This document shows, one piece after another, positions 45,466-54,859 of a DNA stretch of 64,000 nt. The notes beneath the pieces were generated by a model. That model searched no databases, was not told the DNA's origin, and saw only the letters and a list, made by a program, of their open reading frames with translations. A program made the position numbers and the translations under genes. The number at the start of each line of letters is the position of its first letter. Position 1 is the stretch's first letter. Source of the DNA: Pseudomonadota bacterium (lineage in GTDB: Bacteria > Pseudomonadota > Gammaproteobacteria > Burkholderiales > Burkholderiaceae_B); assembly GCA_023389155.1 (NCBI GenBank), contig JAEWEV010000015.1, positions 72,467 to 136,466 on the forward strand, read 5' to 3'.

Positions 45466-45771
45466 TTACGGCTTGCTGCGCGTCCACAGCAGGTCATGCG
45501 TGCCGTCCTCGCCTTCGATCAGGCGAGCATAGACGGTGGCCGCGAATGAGGGGTCATCCAGCGTCACCGACAGGTATTCCCGCCCGGCCTCGCTGGTTTT
45601 CTTCCACGCCGCGCCGATGTCATTGCCTGCGGCCTGCAGGCGGAAGTCGGGGGCTTTGCCGTTTTCGCCCTTGTCGTTGGCGACCAGCTTGACCTTGACG
45701 TTAAGCGTCAGGGTGCGCAAGGTGCCGGTGTAGCCGTTGGTATCTGCGGTGAAGGTGCCGATGGTAGCCAT
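45466..45771 (-). CDS. DUF736 protein
   Basis: The 101-residue protein (MATIGTFTADTNGYTGTLRTLTLNVKVKL...AGNDIGAAWKKTSEAGREYLSVTLDDPSF) is DUF736, conserved on conjugative elements and of unknown function. The ribosome-binding site is AAGGAG. Its 5' side has an unusual 636-bp gene-free leader with a long inverted repeat. Confidence 0.92.
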   Translation of the reverse strand: MATIGTFTADTNGYTGTLRTLTLNVKVKLVANDKGENGKAPDFRLQAAGNDIGAAWKKTSEAGREYLSVTLDDPSFAATVYARLIEGEDGTHDLLWTRSKP

Positions 45772-45854
45772 GGTGATACTCCTTTCAGGAATTCAAGGTC
45801 GCGCCAGTGCGTCCTTGTTGTGATCCGGTCGGCGGGGGTGGGCGGGCCGCACCG

Positions 45855-45956
45855 CACCAGCGGCCGTAACAGCGTGGAGGGCCGGGAAGCGCAAACAATT
45901 TGTCCCGCGAGGAATGCGCGCAGCGCAGGGGAAATTGTTTGTGCTGGACGGTTGCG
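45855..45956. other. Long imperfect inverted repeat in the DUF736 leader
   Basis: GCGCAAACAATTT (45889-45901) pairs with AAATTGTTTGTGC (45932-45944) with one G-U, and GGCCGTAAC/GTTGCGGCC extends the stem outward. The remaining loop is GC-rich with CGCG runs. It lies 90-185 nt upstream of the DUF736 start on the same strand and could be a structured leader RNA or a protein-binding site. The rest of 45957-46360 shows no gene. Confidence 0.55.
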
Positions 45957-46364
45957 GCCCATCAGCCCAAGGCTTGCCGTCCCCCGCCAGGATTCACGAC
46001 AAGACAAGGACGTACAGGCCGACCGTTCTGCAAGGAGAGATGGCGAACTCGATTTCGCCGTAGATACGCTCGACCGGCAAGCACCCTGATGCGTGCAAGA
46101 ACCAGGCTGCCGATGTTGGGCGAAAAACTCCCCGCCGCACGCTGCGGCGCTGCCTTTGAAAGCGCGGTGTGGAAGCTCCATAAACCAGGCTGGGCGGCAT
46201 GTTGGTGAACCGCCCCTCGTGATGTCCAGACAAACAACCGCCAGCATCGAGGACGGCACGCTTGCGTGCAACCTGCGCCAGCAAGCCCAGGCGTAGTCTT
46301 ACCCGCACCGCCTGTGGCGGGGCACCATATAGAAGAAGCCGCAAGCACTTGAGCCTGCTTATCT

Positions 46365-46401
46365 GACAACCGCACAGGACATAACGCCCTGTGCGGTTGT
46401 C
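46365..46401 (-). terminator. Hairpin after radC
   Basis: GACAACCGCACAGG and CCTGTGCGGTTGTC form a perfect 14-bp stem with a short loop, starting 7 bp after the radC stop. No T-run is present on the minus strand, so termination may need Rho or the hairpin may only protect the 3' end. Confidence 0.6.
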
Positions 46402-46407
46402 GGGGCT

Positions 46408-46935
46408 TTATATCTGCCCCAGCTCTGCCAGTGAGGCCGTGCTGGCCGCCGTCACGATGACATGATCGAGCAACCGTACATCTATCAGCGCCAGCGCATT
46501 TTTCAGATGCTTGGTCAGGTTCAGGTCCGCGATACTTGGCTCGGTTGAACCCGACGGATGGTTATGCGCCATGATGAGCGCGGCCGCGTTCAAGCGCAGC
46601 GCCGTTTTGACGATCTCGCGAGGATAGACGCTGGCCTGGCTCAACGTCCCCGGACCCTGCTCGATATAGCGAATCGGCTTGAAACGTGAGTCCAGATACA
46701 AGAAGGCAGCACATTCGTGTCCCAGCCCGGCCAGCTTGGCCTGAAAAAACTGCTTCACCTTGGTCGGCTGATCGACCGCCGAAGTTTGGGAAACCAGACT
46801 TTCCGCAGCGGTACGGCCCGCCGCCAGAATCTGCTCGTCGCTGGCCAGCTTGTAGCGGCCACTGGGACTGCGTACATACAGGGTACATGTCTCGTCCATG
46901 TTGTCATAGCTCAGTGCGGCGATGGTGTTGTTCAT
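46408..46935 (-). CDS. radC: RadC-like JAB domain protein
   Basis: The 175-residue protein has an MPN+/JAB metal-binding motif HNHPSGSTEPSIADLNLTKH near residues 125-144, with RLLDHVIV after it. This is the short RadC form common on ICEs. It lacks the N-terminal HhH part of chromosomal RadC. DNA-repair involvement is doubtful and the function is unknown. The 720-bp gap to the ParB-like gene (46936-47655) shows no gene I can support. Confidence 0.9.
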   Translation of the reverse strand: MNNTIAALSYDNMDETCTLYVRSPSGRYKLASDEQILAAGRTAAESLVSQTSAVDQPTKVKQFFQAKLAGLGHECAAFLYLDSRFKPIRYIEQGPGTLSQASVYPREIVKTALRLNAAALIMAHNHPSGSTEPSIADLNLTKHLKNALALIDVRLLDHVIVTAASTASLAELGQI

Positions 46936-47655
46936 GATGCGCTCCAGTGTTCAGGGCGGGATTGCCCGGAACCCGAAGGTATGGCGCAGCGCAGGTTTCA
47001 AGGGTCGAAGACGGCCAGCGGCCGCAAGCGGTGCCCACGGCGACGCGCCGCCCTTTAAACCGAGACCGGCATGACACAATGACCGGAAGCAAAACAGCCC
47101 CCACCGTGTCACTGGGGTTTGCGTTGGAATCCTCTGCGTAAAGCGCAGCCAGACTTGAATCGTTGCGCATCGCGCAGCCGGCAAACGAATGTGCGCAGCG
47201 CCGCAGACGCAAAGGCGTGAGGGATTGAAGCCTAATGGCCGTGACGACAACGTCGGCACGGGGCGCAGCCCGAAAGCCCGGCGGCGCTCGCGCCGACACG
47301 CTCAGGCTTATCCACAGATTCTGTGCGCAAGCCTGTGCATAAAAGATGAAGACTTTATGACAGCCCTTGTCATTCCGTGCTTTGCGCCTGGATGGGCTGC
47401 GATTTGTCCAGCGCAGCGATGGCCGTCCGTCCCCTGGCGCTTGTCTCACATGCTCCGGTCGCCGCTGCCCCTCCGAAGCGGCGACCGGCTGATTTGGCTT
47501 TTTGCCTTGGTTGTTGTCACCGGGCGCGGCGATGCAGCGCCCGGATTTTTGACCACCGGCCCCAATGACGCAACGGCGTTGGGGACGGTGAGATCTGAAC
47601 CAATGACAACAGCCAGCGCCCCGGCTGGAACCGGGGCGCTGGCCTAGCTTCAAGA

Positions 47656-49680
47656 TTATACGGCTACTGCATCAGTCGGTTCAGTGGGTGTGTCGGCATC
47701 CTCGGCGGTTGCTTCGTCTTCCTCTGCCGCCGTGTCCTGCGGGCTTTCCACCCGGAAAATACCGGGCATCCACCCCGTACCGGCCACCAGTCGTTCCGCT
47801 TCGCTGGCAATGTCAGCTTTCTTGAGCTTCGCCAGCCGGGAAACGTGGTCAGGTGCGAACTCTCCCACGGCATCCAGAATCATGGCTTTGGAAATGTGCA
47901 GGAAATAGCTTTCGGCAGTCGGCTGCCACCATACCGCCATATCCAGCCCCACGGCCTGCGCCAGTTTCTCGCCCGGTTGCTGTGCCGTAGCGCGAGGCGT
48001 GACAACATCCACGCTTGCCGCCGCGCACACCGCCAGCAGCCGCACCAGTTCATCTTGCGGCTTTGCTAACAAGACGGCAAACAGATCGGGGCTGTCTATC
48101 GGCAACGCCTTGCCTATGACTTTTTGCTGTTCGACCAGCGCCATGGCGGCGGGCGATTCCGGCCAGTCCGGGGCCATACTTTCCAGCCGGTCTTGCACGG
48201 TCAACCGTATTTCCAGCGGCAAACTGTCACGATAGTAATAACCCTTTTGCAAGACTGTCTGCACCATGCCATGCACCACAGCAGCCAGGGCGGCGTGTGG
48301 ATTCCGCGCCAGCTCGATTTGCAGCGCGGCGGTGCGGTGGGCGCTCAAGCGTTGCGCCAGCCGGTCGGACAGGGAAGCGGCCTTGGGCTGCTCCTTGTCC
48401 TCGCCATCGCTGTTTGCATCATCCTCGCCACTGAATCCCTGCCGCAATCGCTCCAAGGTACGCAACGCCTTCGCTTCGGCTTCACGCATCAGGCCACGAT
48501 GCACGACAATCTGACCTTGCCGGTCAAGGGTGACAATGGCACCAGCGGCGGCTTTGACGTTCGGAGCGTAATCCAGCAAGCGATCTTCCAGCGCCTGCAA
48601 TTGTTCGCCCAGGCTATCGCCTTCGGCCTGCAAGGCGTCGGCCTTGTCCTCGTCGTCATCTTCCAATGCAGCATCAATCGCTTCCCCAATGGCCTGCATC
48701 TTGGTTTCCAGCTTGTCCATGCGGTCGGCCTCCCGCTTGGTGGGATTGCGCCGCTCACGCGGGGCGCGTTGGAAGGCTTGCAGATCGGCATAGGTGGCGG
48801 CGGGCGTGGCATCCACCCATGCCCACCCCTCGGCCTTCACGGTGGCCGCGTGTTCGTCCAGCTTTTGGCGTACCAGCGTTTCCAACAGCGCCGCATCGGT
48901 GACATACACGCCGCTATCGTCTTGTGCGAACAAATCACGGCGAATGCCGCCGCCTGCGGCTTCGTAGGCGTCCAGCCCGACGAAACGCACCAGCGCATGG
49001 CCTGCGTCAATCTCCCGCTCGGTCAGCCGGTCACGCAAGGCGTGTGGGCTGCGCTGCCATTCGGGGGCGTCATAGAATGCGGCTTCCTGCGCCGCGTGGT
49101 CATCCGTGATGGCGAGCGCCATTAACTGTTCAAGGGTGACGGCATCGGCACGATAATCGGCCAGCAGACGCCGCGAGACATTCGCCAGCTTCATACGGCG
49201 CTGCACCACCAGCGGGGTCACACTGAAATCAGCCGCGATGTCTTCGATGGGTCGTCCCTCGGCCACCAGTGCGGCGAACGCTTCAAACTGGTCTGCGGGG
49301 TGCATGGCTTCACGCTGCACGTTTTCCGTCAGGCTGACAGTGCGGGCGCTGGCGTCGGCCACCAGCAGGCACGGCACCGCCCAATCCTTCGGAATACGGC
49401 GGGTCTTTGCCAGCAGCTTGAGCGCGTCAAGCCTGCGGCCACCGGCCACGACTTCGTAATGCTCGCCGTCTCGAGCGAGAATGACGGTCAGGTTTTGCAG
49501 CAGCCCCACGCGGGCGATACTCTCGGCCAGGGCATCAATAGACTGTTTGATTTTGCGTACATTGCGCTTGGAAGCGCGAAGCTGCGATAGTGGCACGACA
49601 ATCCGGTTTTGCGCCGGGGCGGCGACTTCCTGCGTAGCGGTGTCGATGGCTTGGGTTTCGGTTTGATGGATCGCGTTCAT
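47656..49680 (-). CDS. ParB/RepB-Spo0J family partition-like protein
   Basis: The 674-residue protein has an N-terminal ParB nuclease-like domain (IVVPLSQLRASKRNVRK, YEVVAGGRRLDALKLLA, LVADASARTVSLTENVQREA) and an HTH (PIEDIAADFSVTPLVVQRRM). A long acidic and coiled-coil C-terminal half follows. It is far longer than typical ParB (about 300), as in other ICE ParB-like proteins. The start is MNAIHQTET with AAGGAG upstream. It is probably cotranscribed with DUF932, 80 bp upstream. Confidence 0.92.
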   Translation of the reverse strand: MNAIHQTETQAIDTATQEVAAPAQNRIVVPLSQLRASKRNVRKIKQSIDALAESIARVGLLQNLTVILARDGEHYEVVAGGRRLDALKLLAKTRRIPKDWAVPCLLVADASARTVSLTENVQREAMHPADQFEAFAALVAEGRPIEDIAADFSVTPLVVQRRMKLANVSRRLLADYRADAVTLEQLMALAITDDHAAQEAAFYDAPEWQRSPHALRDRLTEREIDAGHALVRFVGLDAYEAAGGGIRRDLFAQDDSGVYVTDAALLETLVRQKLDEHAATVKAEGWAWVDATPAATYADLQAFQRAPRERRNPTKREADRMDKLETKMQAIGEAIDAALEDDDEDKADALQAEGDSLGEQLQALEDRLLDYAPNVKAAAGAIVTLDRQGQIVVHRGLMREAEAKALRTLERLRQGFSGEDDANSDGEDKEQPKAASLSDRLAQRLSAHRTAALQIELARNPHAALAAVVHGMVQTVLQKGYYYRDSLPLEIRLTVQDRLESMAPDWPESPAAMALVEQQKVIGKALPIDSPDLFAVLLAKPQDELVRLLAVCAAASVDVVTPRATAQQPGEKLAQAVGLDMAVWWQPTAESYFLHISKAMILDAVGEFAPDHVSRLAKLKKADIASEAERLVAGTGWMPGIFRVESPQDTAAEEDEATAEDADTPTEPTDAVAV

Positions 49681-49760
49681 GGTGAAAACTCCTTGAGGTT
49701 TTACATTGCAGCCATGAAAAGCGCGGCAAGGGTGGCTGCCTGCCCCTGCCGCGCAAGGGG

Positions 49761-50585
49761 TCAGGCTTTCAACTGACGCATACCCTCGGCCAGCAGCCAC
49801 AGAGAACGATTCAGGCGAATGTCGGAATCAATGCCTTGCACCGCTCGGGTGCTTTGGCGGCGACCGTTGGCGCTACGACCACGCAAACCGCCTTTAATCA
49901 AGTTCTCTTGCAGGCGATTGAAGGTCATCCACAAATCGGGGCGGCGGTCATCAAACCGGCGCGGCATCAGAATCTGGCTTTCCGTGATGGGCGCGGGCTT
50001 GTCGGGGTCGTCGTATTTCAAGGCCAGCGCGGCGCGGGCGAAAACTTCCGCTTCGCCTTCGTCCAGCGTGATGGCTTGCATGGCTTCACGGGATTCCTGC
50101 ACGCGCTCGAAACCGTCCAACACTTCATAAGCGCCTTCGATGACCTGCCCGGTAATATCGCCCTTATGGGGGATGCGAACATCGGCCACGGTGTCGCCGC
50201 ACACAAGACCATTTGCGCAGACAAAACGAAAGGCACCGGCCAACATCTGATAACTGCTCGTGCCATCGTGCGAGTTCAAAAGAATGATTTCATTGGCAAT
50301 GCTGTCATTCACCTGATTGGCATGGCGTAGCCGAATCATGTGTTTGGTGTGTTCGCGCCGGTCTTCGTTGCGTACGCGGGTCTGTGTCACCATGAAAGGT
50401 TCAAAACCCTCTTTCCGTAGCTCCGTCAGTACCGCCGCCGTGGGGATGTAGCTATAGCGTTCTGAACGGCTTTCGTGTGGGGCATCGGCATAAATGGACG
50501 GAACCACGGCCCTGATCTGATCGTCCGACAGCGGGCGGTCGCTGCGCAGCACCGGAGAATGGGAACCGAAGCGGGATGCAAGCAT
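49761..50585 (-). CDS. DUF932 protein
   Basis: The 274-residue protein has SYIPTAAVLTELRKEGFEPF, TKHMIRLRHANQVND, NEIILLNSHDGTSSYQMLAG and FRFVCANGLVCGD, the hallmark of DUF932. This phage/plasmid-derived family lies beside ParB-like genes in ICEs. Function is unknown. The 581-bp gap to the TrlF gene holds the divergent promoters and no ORF with a ribosome-binding site. Confidence 0.93.
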   Translation of the reverse strand: MLASRFGSHSPVLRSDRPLSDDQIRAVVPSIYADAPHESRSERYSYIPTAAVLTELRKEGFEPFMVTQTRVRNEDRREHTKHMIRLRHANQVNDSIANEIILLNSHDGTSSYQMLAGAFRFVCANGLVCGDTVADVRIPHKGDITGQVIEGAYEVLDGFERVQESREAMQAITLDEGEAEVFARAALALKYDDPDKPAPITESQILMPRRFDDRRPDLWMTFNRLQENLIKGGLRGRSANGRRQSTRAVQGIDSDIRLNRSLWLLAEGMRQLKA

Positions 50586-51166
50586 GGAATTTCTCCTGAC
50601 AAAGAAAGGGTTTGCTTTTCACCGCACACCGGATTCCAAGATTCGAGCCCAACGCTTTTGAGCTGTTGATGTGCGGTCGGCACGAAGAACCCGGTTGGCC
50701 TCGTTGCCACCGTCTTTCCTGAGTTCATCGCCCGCGATGGTCAGGAGCCCACGAACGCGGGCCGTCAAGGAAACAAGCGTCAGGTGGGTGCGGCCCGCAG
50801 GCGCAGCCGAGGACACGGCCTGGCGCGCCTTGACGGCACGCGGCCACGGGCTACAGTCGCGGACAAGGTGATGAAGTCAGGAAAGATGGTTAAGCAGGCA
50901 ACGGCCAGATCTTTGGTGTGCAGACTGCACGCAAGCGCCAGCGCGCAGGCCAGAAGCGGGAAGCCGGGCCGGAGGCGTCAGGGATGTGGAAGGCTGGCGA
51001 TAGACAGTCCCGTCAGGGATGAGTGATAGCGAACCTGGAGCAGCGTGGTGCGCGAAGCGCAGACGCCCTGATTGCCTTATGGGGTGAATTTCAAAGACGA
51101 TGACACGGCTTGTTTGTTTTTGATACATTCAACAGCAAGACACTACCTTAAACACTGACTTGGAGT

Positions 51167-54145
51167 ATGGAAATGATCACACGCGGTTCAGAGTGGCATC
51201 GTTGGGAGCCCCATATCCATGCACCCGGAACGGTACTGAATAATCAGTTTAAGTCAGACGACTGGAACGGCTATTTGGATGCACTTGAAAACGCCTCCCC
51301 CAAAATTGAAGCCATTGCTATCACCGATTACTACACCACTACACTGTACGAAGAGGTCTGCCGGTACAAAGAGTCAGGGCGACTACCTGGCATTTCTCTG
51401 ATAATCCCCAACATAGAGGTACGTCTGGACGTAGCAGCCAAATCAGGGTTCGTAAATTTGCACCTTTTGGTAAGTCCTGATGACCCCAACCACATCAATG
51501 AAATCCGTAGATTTCTCTCTCGCCTCCATTTTTCAGCACATAATGATCGGTTTGATTGCACAGAAGAAGATCTAATCCGCCTCGGAAAGGTCTCGGATCC
51601 TAGTATTCAGGATGATCGCGCCGCGCTCATTCAAGGTGCCACACAATTCAAAGTTAATTTCGCAAATCTTCGAACTGCGTACTCAGAAAACGCCTGGGCG
51701 AAAGCTAATGTTCTGATAGGCGTGGCGGGAGGGTCTGGTGACGGTACTTCTGGCCTTCGTCAAGCAGCAGATAAAACCATACGACAGGAAATCGAAAGGT
51801 TCGCACATTTTATTTTTACCAGCAGTCCCAAACAACGTGAATTCTGGCTTGGTTTGCGCAATCTCTCCTTTCAGCAATTACAAGAACAGTATGGCGGGAC
51901 CAAACCATGCATGCATGGCAGCGACGCTCATAGCTTGCCTGATACCGCAGCACCTGCAGGAGATCGATATTCTTGGATCAAAGGAGCACTCACCTTTGAA
52001 GCCCTGCGACAAGCGTGTATAGACCCTGCCAGTCGGGCTTATGTCGGGGCCGAGCCTCCGAAGACAGCTATGCCGTCGCAGGTGATTTCCAGCATTGACA
52101 TCAAAGAGGCTGATTGGGTGGCGACCAAATCAATACCATTAAACTCGGGCCTAGTCGCAATTATCGGTGCACGTGGCTCGGGAAAAACAGCTCTCGCCGA
52201 TATGATTGCTGCAGGAAGCGACTCCATTGGTGATGTCGCTCGCCGTGAAGACATGGACATCAGCCCTTCTTTCCTAGCCAGGGCACAGCCGCTTCTTGGC
52301 GACAGTGGTGTCTGCCTACACTGGGGCGGCGGAAGTACAACAGATCGCTACCTTGACGGCAGAGACGCCAACGACGCGTGGACCTTTGCTCGTGCGCGCT
52401 ATCTCTCCCAGCAGTTCGTTGAAGAACTCTGCTCTTCCACTGGTGCATCGAAAGGCCTGATCCGCGAGATTGAGCGCGTAATCTTCGAGGCTCACACAGA
52501 TGACGAACAGAACGGTGCTATTAATTTTGAACAGTTACGAGAACATCAAACGCATCGTTTCCAACAGGCACGTGAGCGCGAATCTGAAGCAATTGTCGCA
52601 ATTTCTGATCGTATCGCCACAGAGTTTGAAAAAGAGGCTCTGATCACAAATTTGAAATCTCAAGTTGCCAGTAAGGAAGCGCTCATCAAAGGCTACACGG
52701 CAGATCTAAAGAAATTCGTATTGAAAGGAACGGAAGCTCAAGCTAGCCGATATGCCGAGCTCAGTACTGCCGTTCAAACACTCACCGCCCGCATTACCGC
52801 ATTCACTACGCAGCGCAGGACATTCGTCGCCATGCAGGACGAAGTTACCAGCACCCGGGTTGCCAAGGCTCCAGAAATGCTGAGACAAGCCATGGCGAGA
52901 TATCCAAGTAGCGGCCTAAATGATTCTCAATGGGATTTATTTATGCTGGTGTACAAGGGTGACGTCGACAGCGCCTTGAACGGCTACATCACGTGGGCTG
53001 ACAAACAGATTGCCACTCTAACAGGTACGGCAGTACCAGAAGGTGACCCAAACGCCGCTCTTATCGACCCTAGAGCCGATCTCGCCACCATTCCGCTTTC
53101 AGTATTAAAAGCGGAGATGAGCAGGCTAGAGAAATTAATTAGCGCAGACACTATCGTACGAAACCAATACACTGCGCTTTCCAAACGGATTAACACCGAA
53201 AGTAATGCCCTACAGGCTTTGAAGACGCAGCTGGCCGATGCAGAGGGGGCTGCAACGCGGCGCAAGGCACTCCAGACTGAGCGAGAGGACACCTACGGGC
53301 GCCTCTTTGAGGCAGTGATTAATGAGCAGCAAGCTCTTGTCGAATTATATGCGCCACTCATGGCTCGAATTAGCTCCAACAGCGGCACCCTCAAAAAGCT
53401 AAGTATCAGGGTATCTCGTACCGCTGACATCGCCCGCTGGGCAACCCATGGCGAAGAGCATCTCATCGATTGTCGTAAATCCGGTCCATTTATGGGCCGT
53501 GGAAAGTTGGAAAAGATCGCAACGTCCAAACTAAAGTCCGCTTGGGAGCAGGGATCAGCGACTGATATTCAAGCGTCAATGTCAACGTTTATCGCCGAAT
53601 ACTCGAAAGAGCTTTTTTCTCATGCTCCATTTGCACCAAGCGATCAAGCGTCATTTCGGCAGTGGTCACTACAATTTGCCCACTGGTTATTTGACACTAG
53701 CCATATCTCAGTGCGCTACGAAATACTCTACGACGGATCAGACATCCATAAGCTGTCTCCTGGGACACGAGGCATCGTTCTACTTTTGCTGTATCTCGCT
53801 CTCGACGAAGCTGATGATCGCCCCCTGATTATCGACCAGCCCGAGGAAAACCTGGACCCTAAATCAGTCAACGACGAGCTGGTACCGCTTTTTATGGAAG
53901 CACGCTCAAAGCGCCAAGTAATTATCGTGACGCATAACGCAAACCTAGTAATCAATACAGATGCCGATCAGATCATTGTCGCCGACTCCAGTCCATCAGT
54001 AGGAGCGGGTCTTCCAACGTTCACTTACGCCTCCGGTGGGCTGGAAGACACTGACATCCGCAAGCAAGTATGTGACATCCTTGAGGGCGGTGATACAGCC
54101 TTCAAGGAGCGAGCCCGCAGGCTTCGAGTAAGGCTCGAACGCTAG
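51167..54145 (+). CDS. TrlF-type PHP-domain / SMC-like ATPase, candidate defence protein
   Basis: The 992-residue protein starts with a PHP-type metal-dependent phosphoesterase domain: HRWEPHIHAPG (HxH), IEAIAITDYYT and CMHGSDAHSLPDTAA, residues about 10-270. An ABC/SMC-like ATPase follows, split by coiled coils: Walker A IIGARGSGKTALADMI near 333, long helices 430-720, Walker B RPLIIDQPEENLDPKS near 885 and a His switch VIIVTHNANLVIN. This is the TrlF family layout. PHP-SMC proteins are found in defence islands, but the substrate is unknown. It is a single gene, divergent from the ICE maintenance block and lower in GC, so it looks like cargo. Confidence 0.85.
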   Translation: MEMITRGSEWHRWEPHIHAPGTVLNNQFKSDDWNGYLDALENASPKIEAIAITDYYTTTLYEEVCRYKESGRLPGISLIIPNIEVRLDVAAKSGFVNLHLLVSPDDPNHINEIRRFLSRLHFSAHNDRFDCTEEDLIRLGKVSDPSIQDDRAALIQGATQFKVNFANLRTAYSENAWAKANVLIGVAGGSGDGTSGLRQAADKTIRQEIERFAHFIFTSSPKQREFWLGLRNLSFQQLQEQYGGTKPCMHGSDAHSLPDTAAPAGDRYSWIKGALTFEALRQACIDPASRAYVGAEPPKTAMPSQVISSIDIKEADWVATKSIPLNSGLVAIIGARGSGKTALADMIAAGSDSIGDVARREDMDISPSFLARAQPLLGDSGVCLHWGGGSTTDRYLDGRDANDAWTFARARYLSQQFVEELCSSTGASKGLIREIERVIFEAHTDDEQNGAINFEQLREHQTHRFQQARERESEAIVAISDRIATEFEKEALITNLKSQVASKEALIKGYTADLKKFVLKGTEAQASRYAELSTAVQTLTARITAFTTQRRTFVAMQDEVTSTRVAKAPEMLRQAMARYPSSGLNDSQWDLFMLVYKGDVDSALNGYITWADKQIATLTGTAVPEGDPNAALIDPRADLATIPLSVLKAEMSRLEKLISADTIVRNQYTALSKRINTESNALQALKTQLADAEGAATRRKALQTEREDTYGRLFEAVINEQQALVELYAPLMARISSNSGTLKKLSIRVSRTADIARWATHGEEHLIDCRKSGPFMGRGKLEKIATSKLKSAWEQGSATDIQASMSTFIAEYSKELFSHAPFAPSDQASFRQWSLQFAHWLFDTSHISVRYEILYDGSDIHKLSPGTRGIVLLLLYLALDEADDRPLIIDQPEENLDPKSVNDELVPLFMEARSKRQVIIVTHNANLVINTDADQIIVADSSPSVGAGLPTFTYASGGLEDTDIRKQVCDILEGGDTAFKERARRLRVRLER

Positions 54146-54420
54146 AATCTGGTCAACCCAACATAGCGCTATCATAGGGTAAACGGCCGCTGGAAATCTG
54201 CCTATAATCAGGCGCATCTTGTAATGACCTTTATCGGCGCTTAAAGATTGCGACCAACAACCACTGGTGGTGATAGTTAATATCGTTAACGCCCTACATC
54301 GGCGCTGATACAACAGGCTTGGAGGTACAGGCACACATTGAAGTAAACGTCGTGGTCTCGTTTGGGTTGGACATCTTCGCTTCTATCTTTGGCTGTATTG
54401 CAATCGTTCTGGAGGTGACT

Positions 54421-54492
54421 ATGAAAAACTCAATCGCTTTGGTAATGGTATGTGTTTGGTGCGGAATTGCGGTCCTGCGGAGTCTCTGGTGA
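54421..54492 (+). CDS. Possible 23-residue hydrophobic peptide
   Basis: ATG at 54421 has an excellent GGAGG with a 6-base spacer, and the peptide MKNSIALVMVCVWCGIAVLR ends in SLW. It could be a small membrane peptide or a leader. It overlaps the first 32 bases of the tmRNA-like RNA, so both cannot easily be used from one transcript. Reported because the ribosome-binding site is strong. Confidence 0.3.
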   Translation: MKNSIALVMVCVWCGIAVLRSLW

Positions 54493-54588
54493 GAAAAAAT
54501 TCCAACCCGAACGAGAGATTAACGTTTATGAATTTGCGCTGCCTGCCAAGAGAGAACGCAGGAGGTTCGATTCCTCCCCTCCGCACCA
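54461..54588 (+). ncRNA. tmRNA-like small RNA with tRNA-like 3' end
   Basis: The 3' end is a perfect T arm (GGAGG-TTCGATT-CCTCC, 54561-54577), then CCTCCGC, A and encoded CCA. The 5' end GCGGA (54461-54465) pairs with TCCGC. A tmRNA P2-like helix joins TGCG (54476-54479) to CGCA (54557-54560) and TCTCTGG (54483-54489) to CCAAGAGA (54546-54553). Between lies an unpaired mRNA-like stretch; one frame reads YEFALPA, like the end of a proteolysis tag, but AAG follows in place of a stop. No pseudoknots and no GGATTCGACGGGG D-analogue are seen. I recall reports of reduced tmRNAs lacking pseudoknots on betaproteobacterial ICEs. It could also be a decayed copy. Confidence 0.55.
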
Positions 54589-54859
54589 ATTTCTTTATGT
54601 GCCATGCGGCTGAACTTGTGAAGGGCTGCCTCATAAGAAGCCCAGGCTCGTTAACACCGCCTTAAATAGCGAGGACGGAACGGTTAGCCCATGCCACATG
54701 CACCATGCCATGAAGCCAGCCCAACAGAGCGTACATAGCACACCTTTGATGTCTCGGACCAGCAATGCCCAAAAACGGTATCGGTCGTCCTTGAATGCAC
54801 AGTATGGGCTGTCTCGTTCATCCCCACGCCCCCCTTGGGATTTGCGTAAGGGATGCATC

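Noticed and set aside
45708..46375. ORFs of 187, 137 and 116 codons upstream of DUF736
   Set aside because: They overlap each other on one strand, have no convincing starts and cover the long inverted repeat; composition alone explains them.
46904..47653. 249-codon minus-strand ORF between radC and the ParB-like gene
   Set aside because: It runs into the radC start, has no ribosome-binding site and its translation resembles no protein I know.
54461..54588. A standard tRNA or a selenocysteine tRNA
   Set aside because: The distance between acceptor strands, the absence of D and anticodon arms and the long-range P2-like helix do not fit a tRNA.
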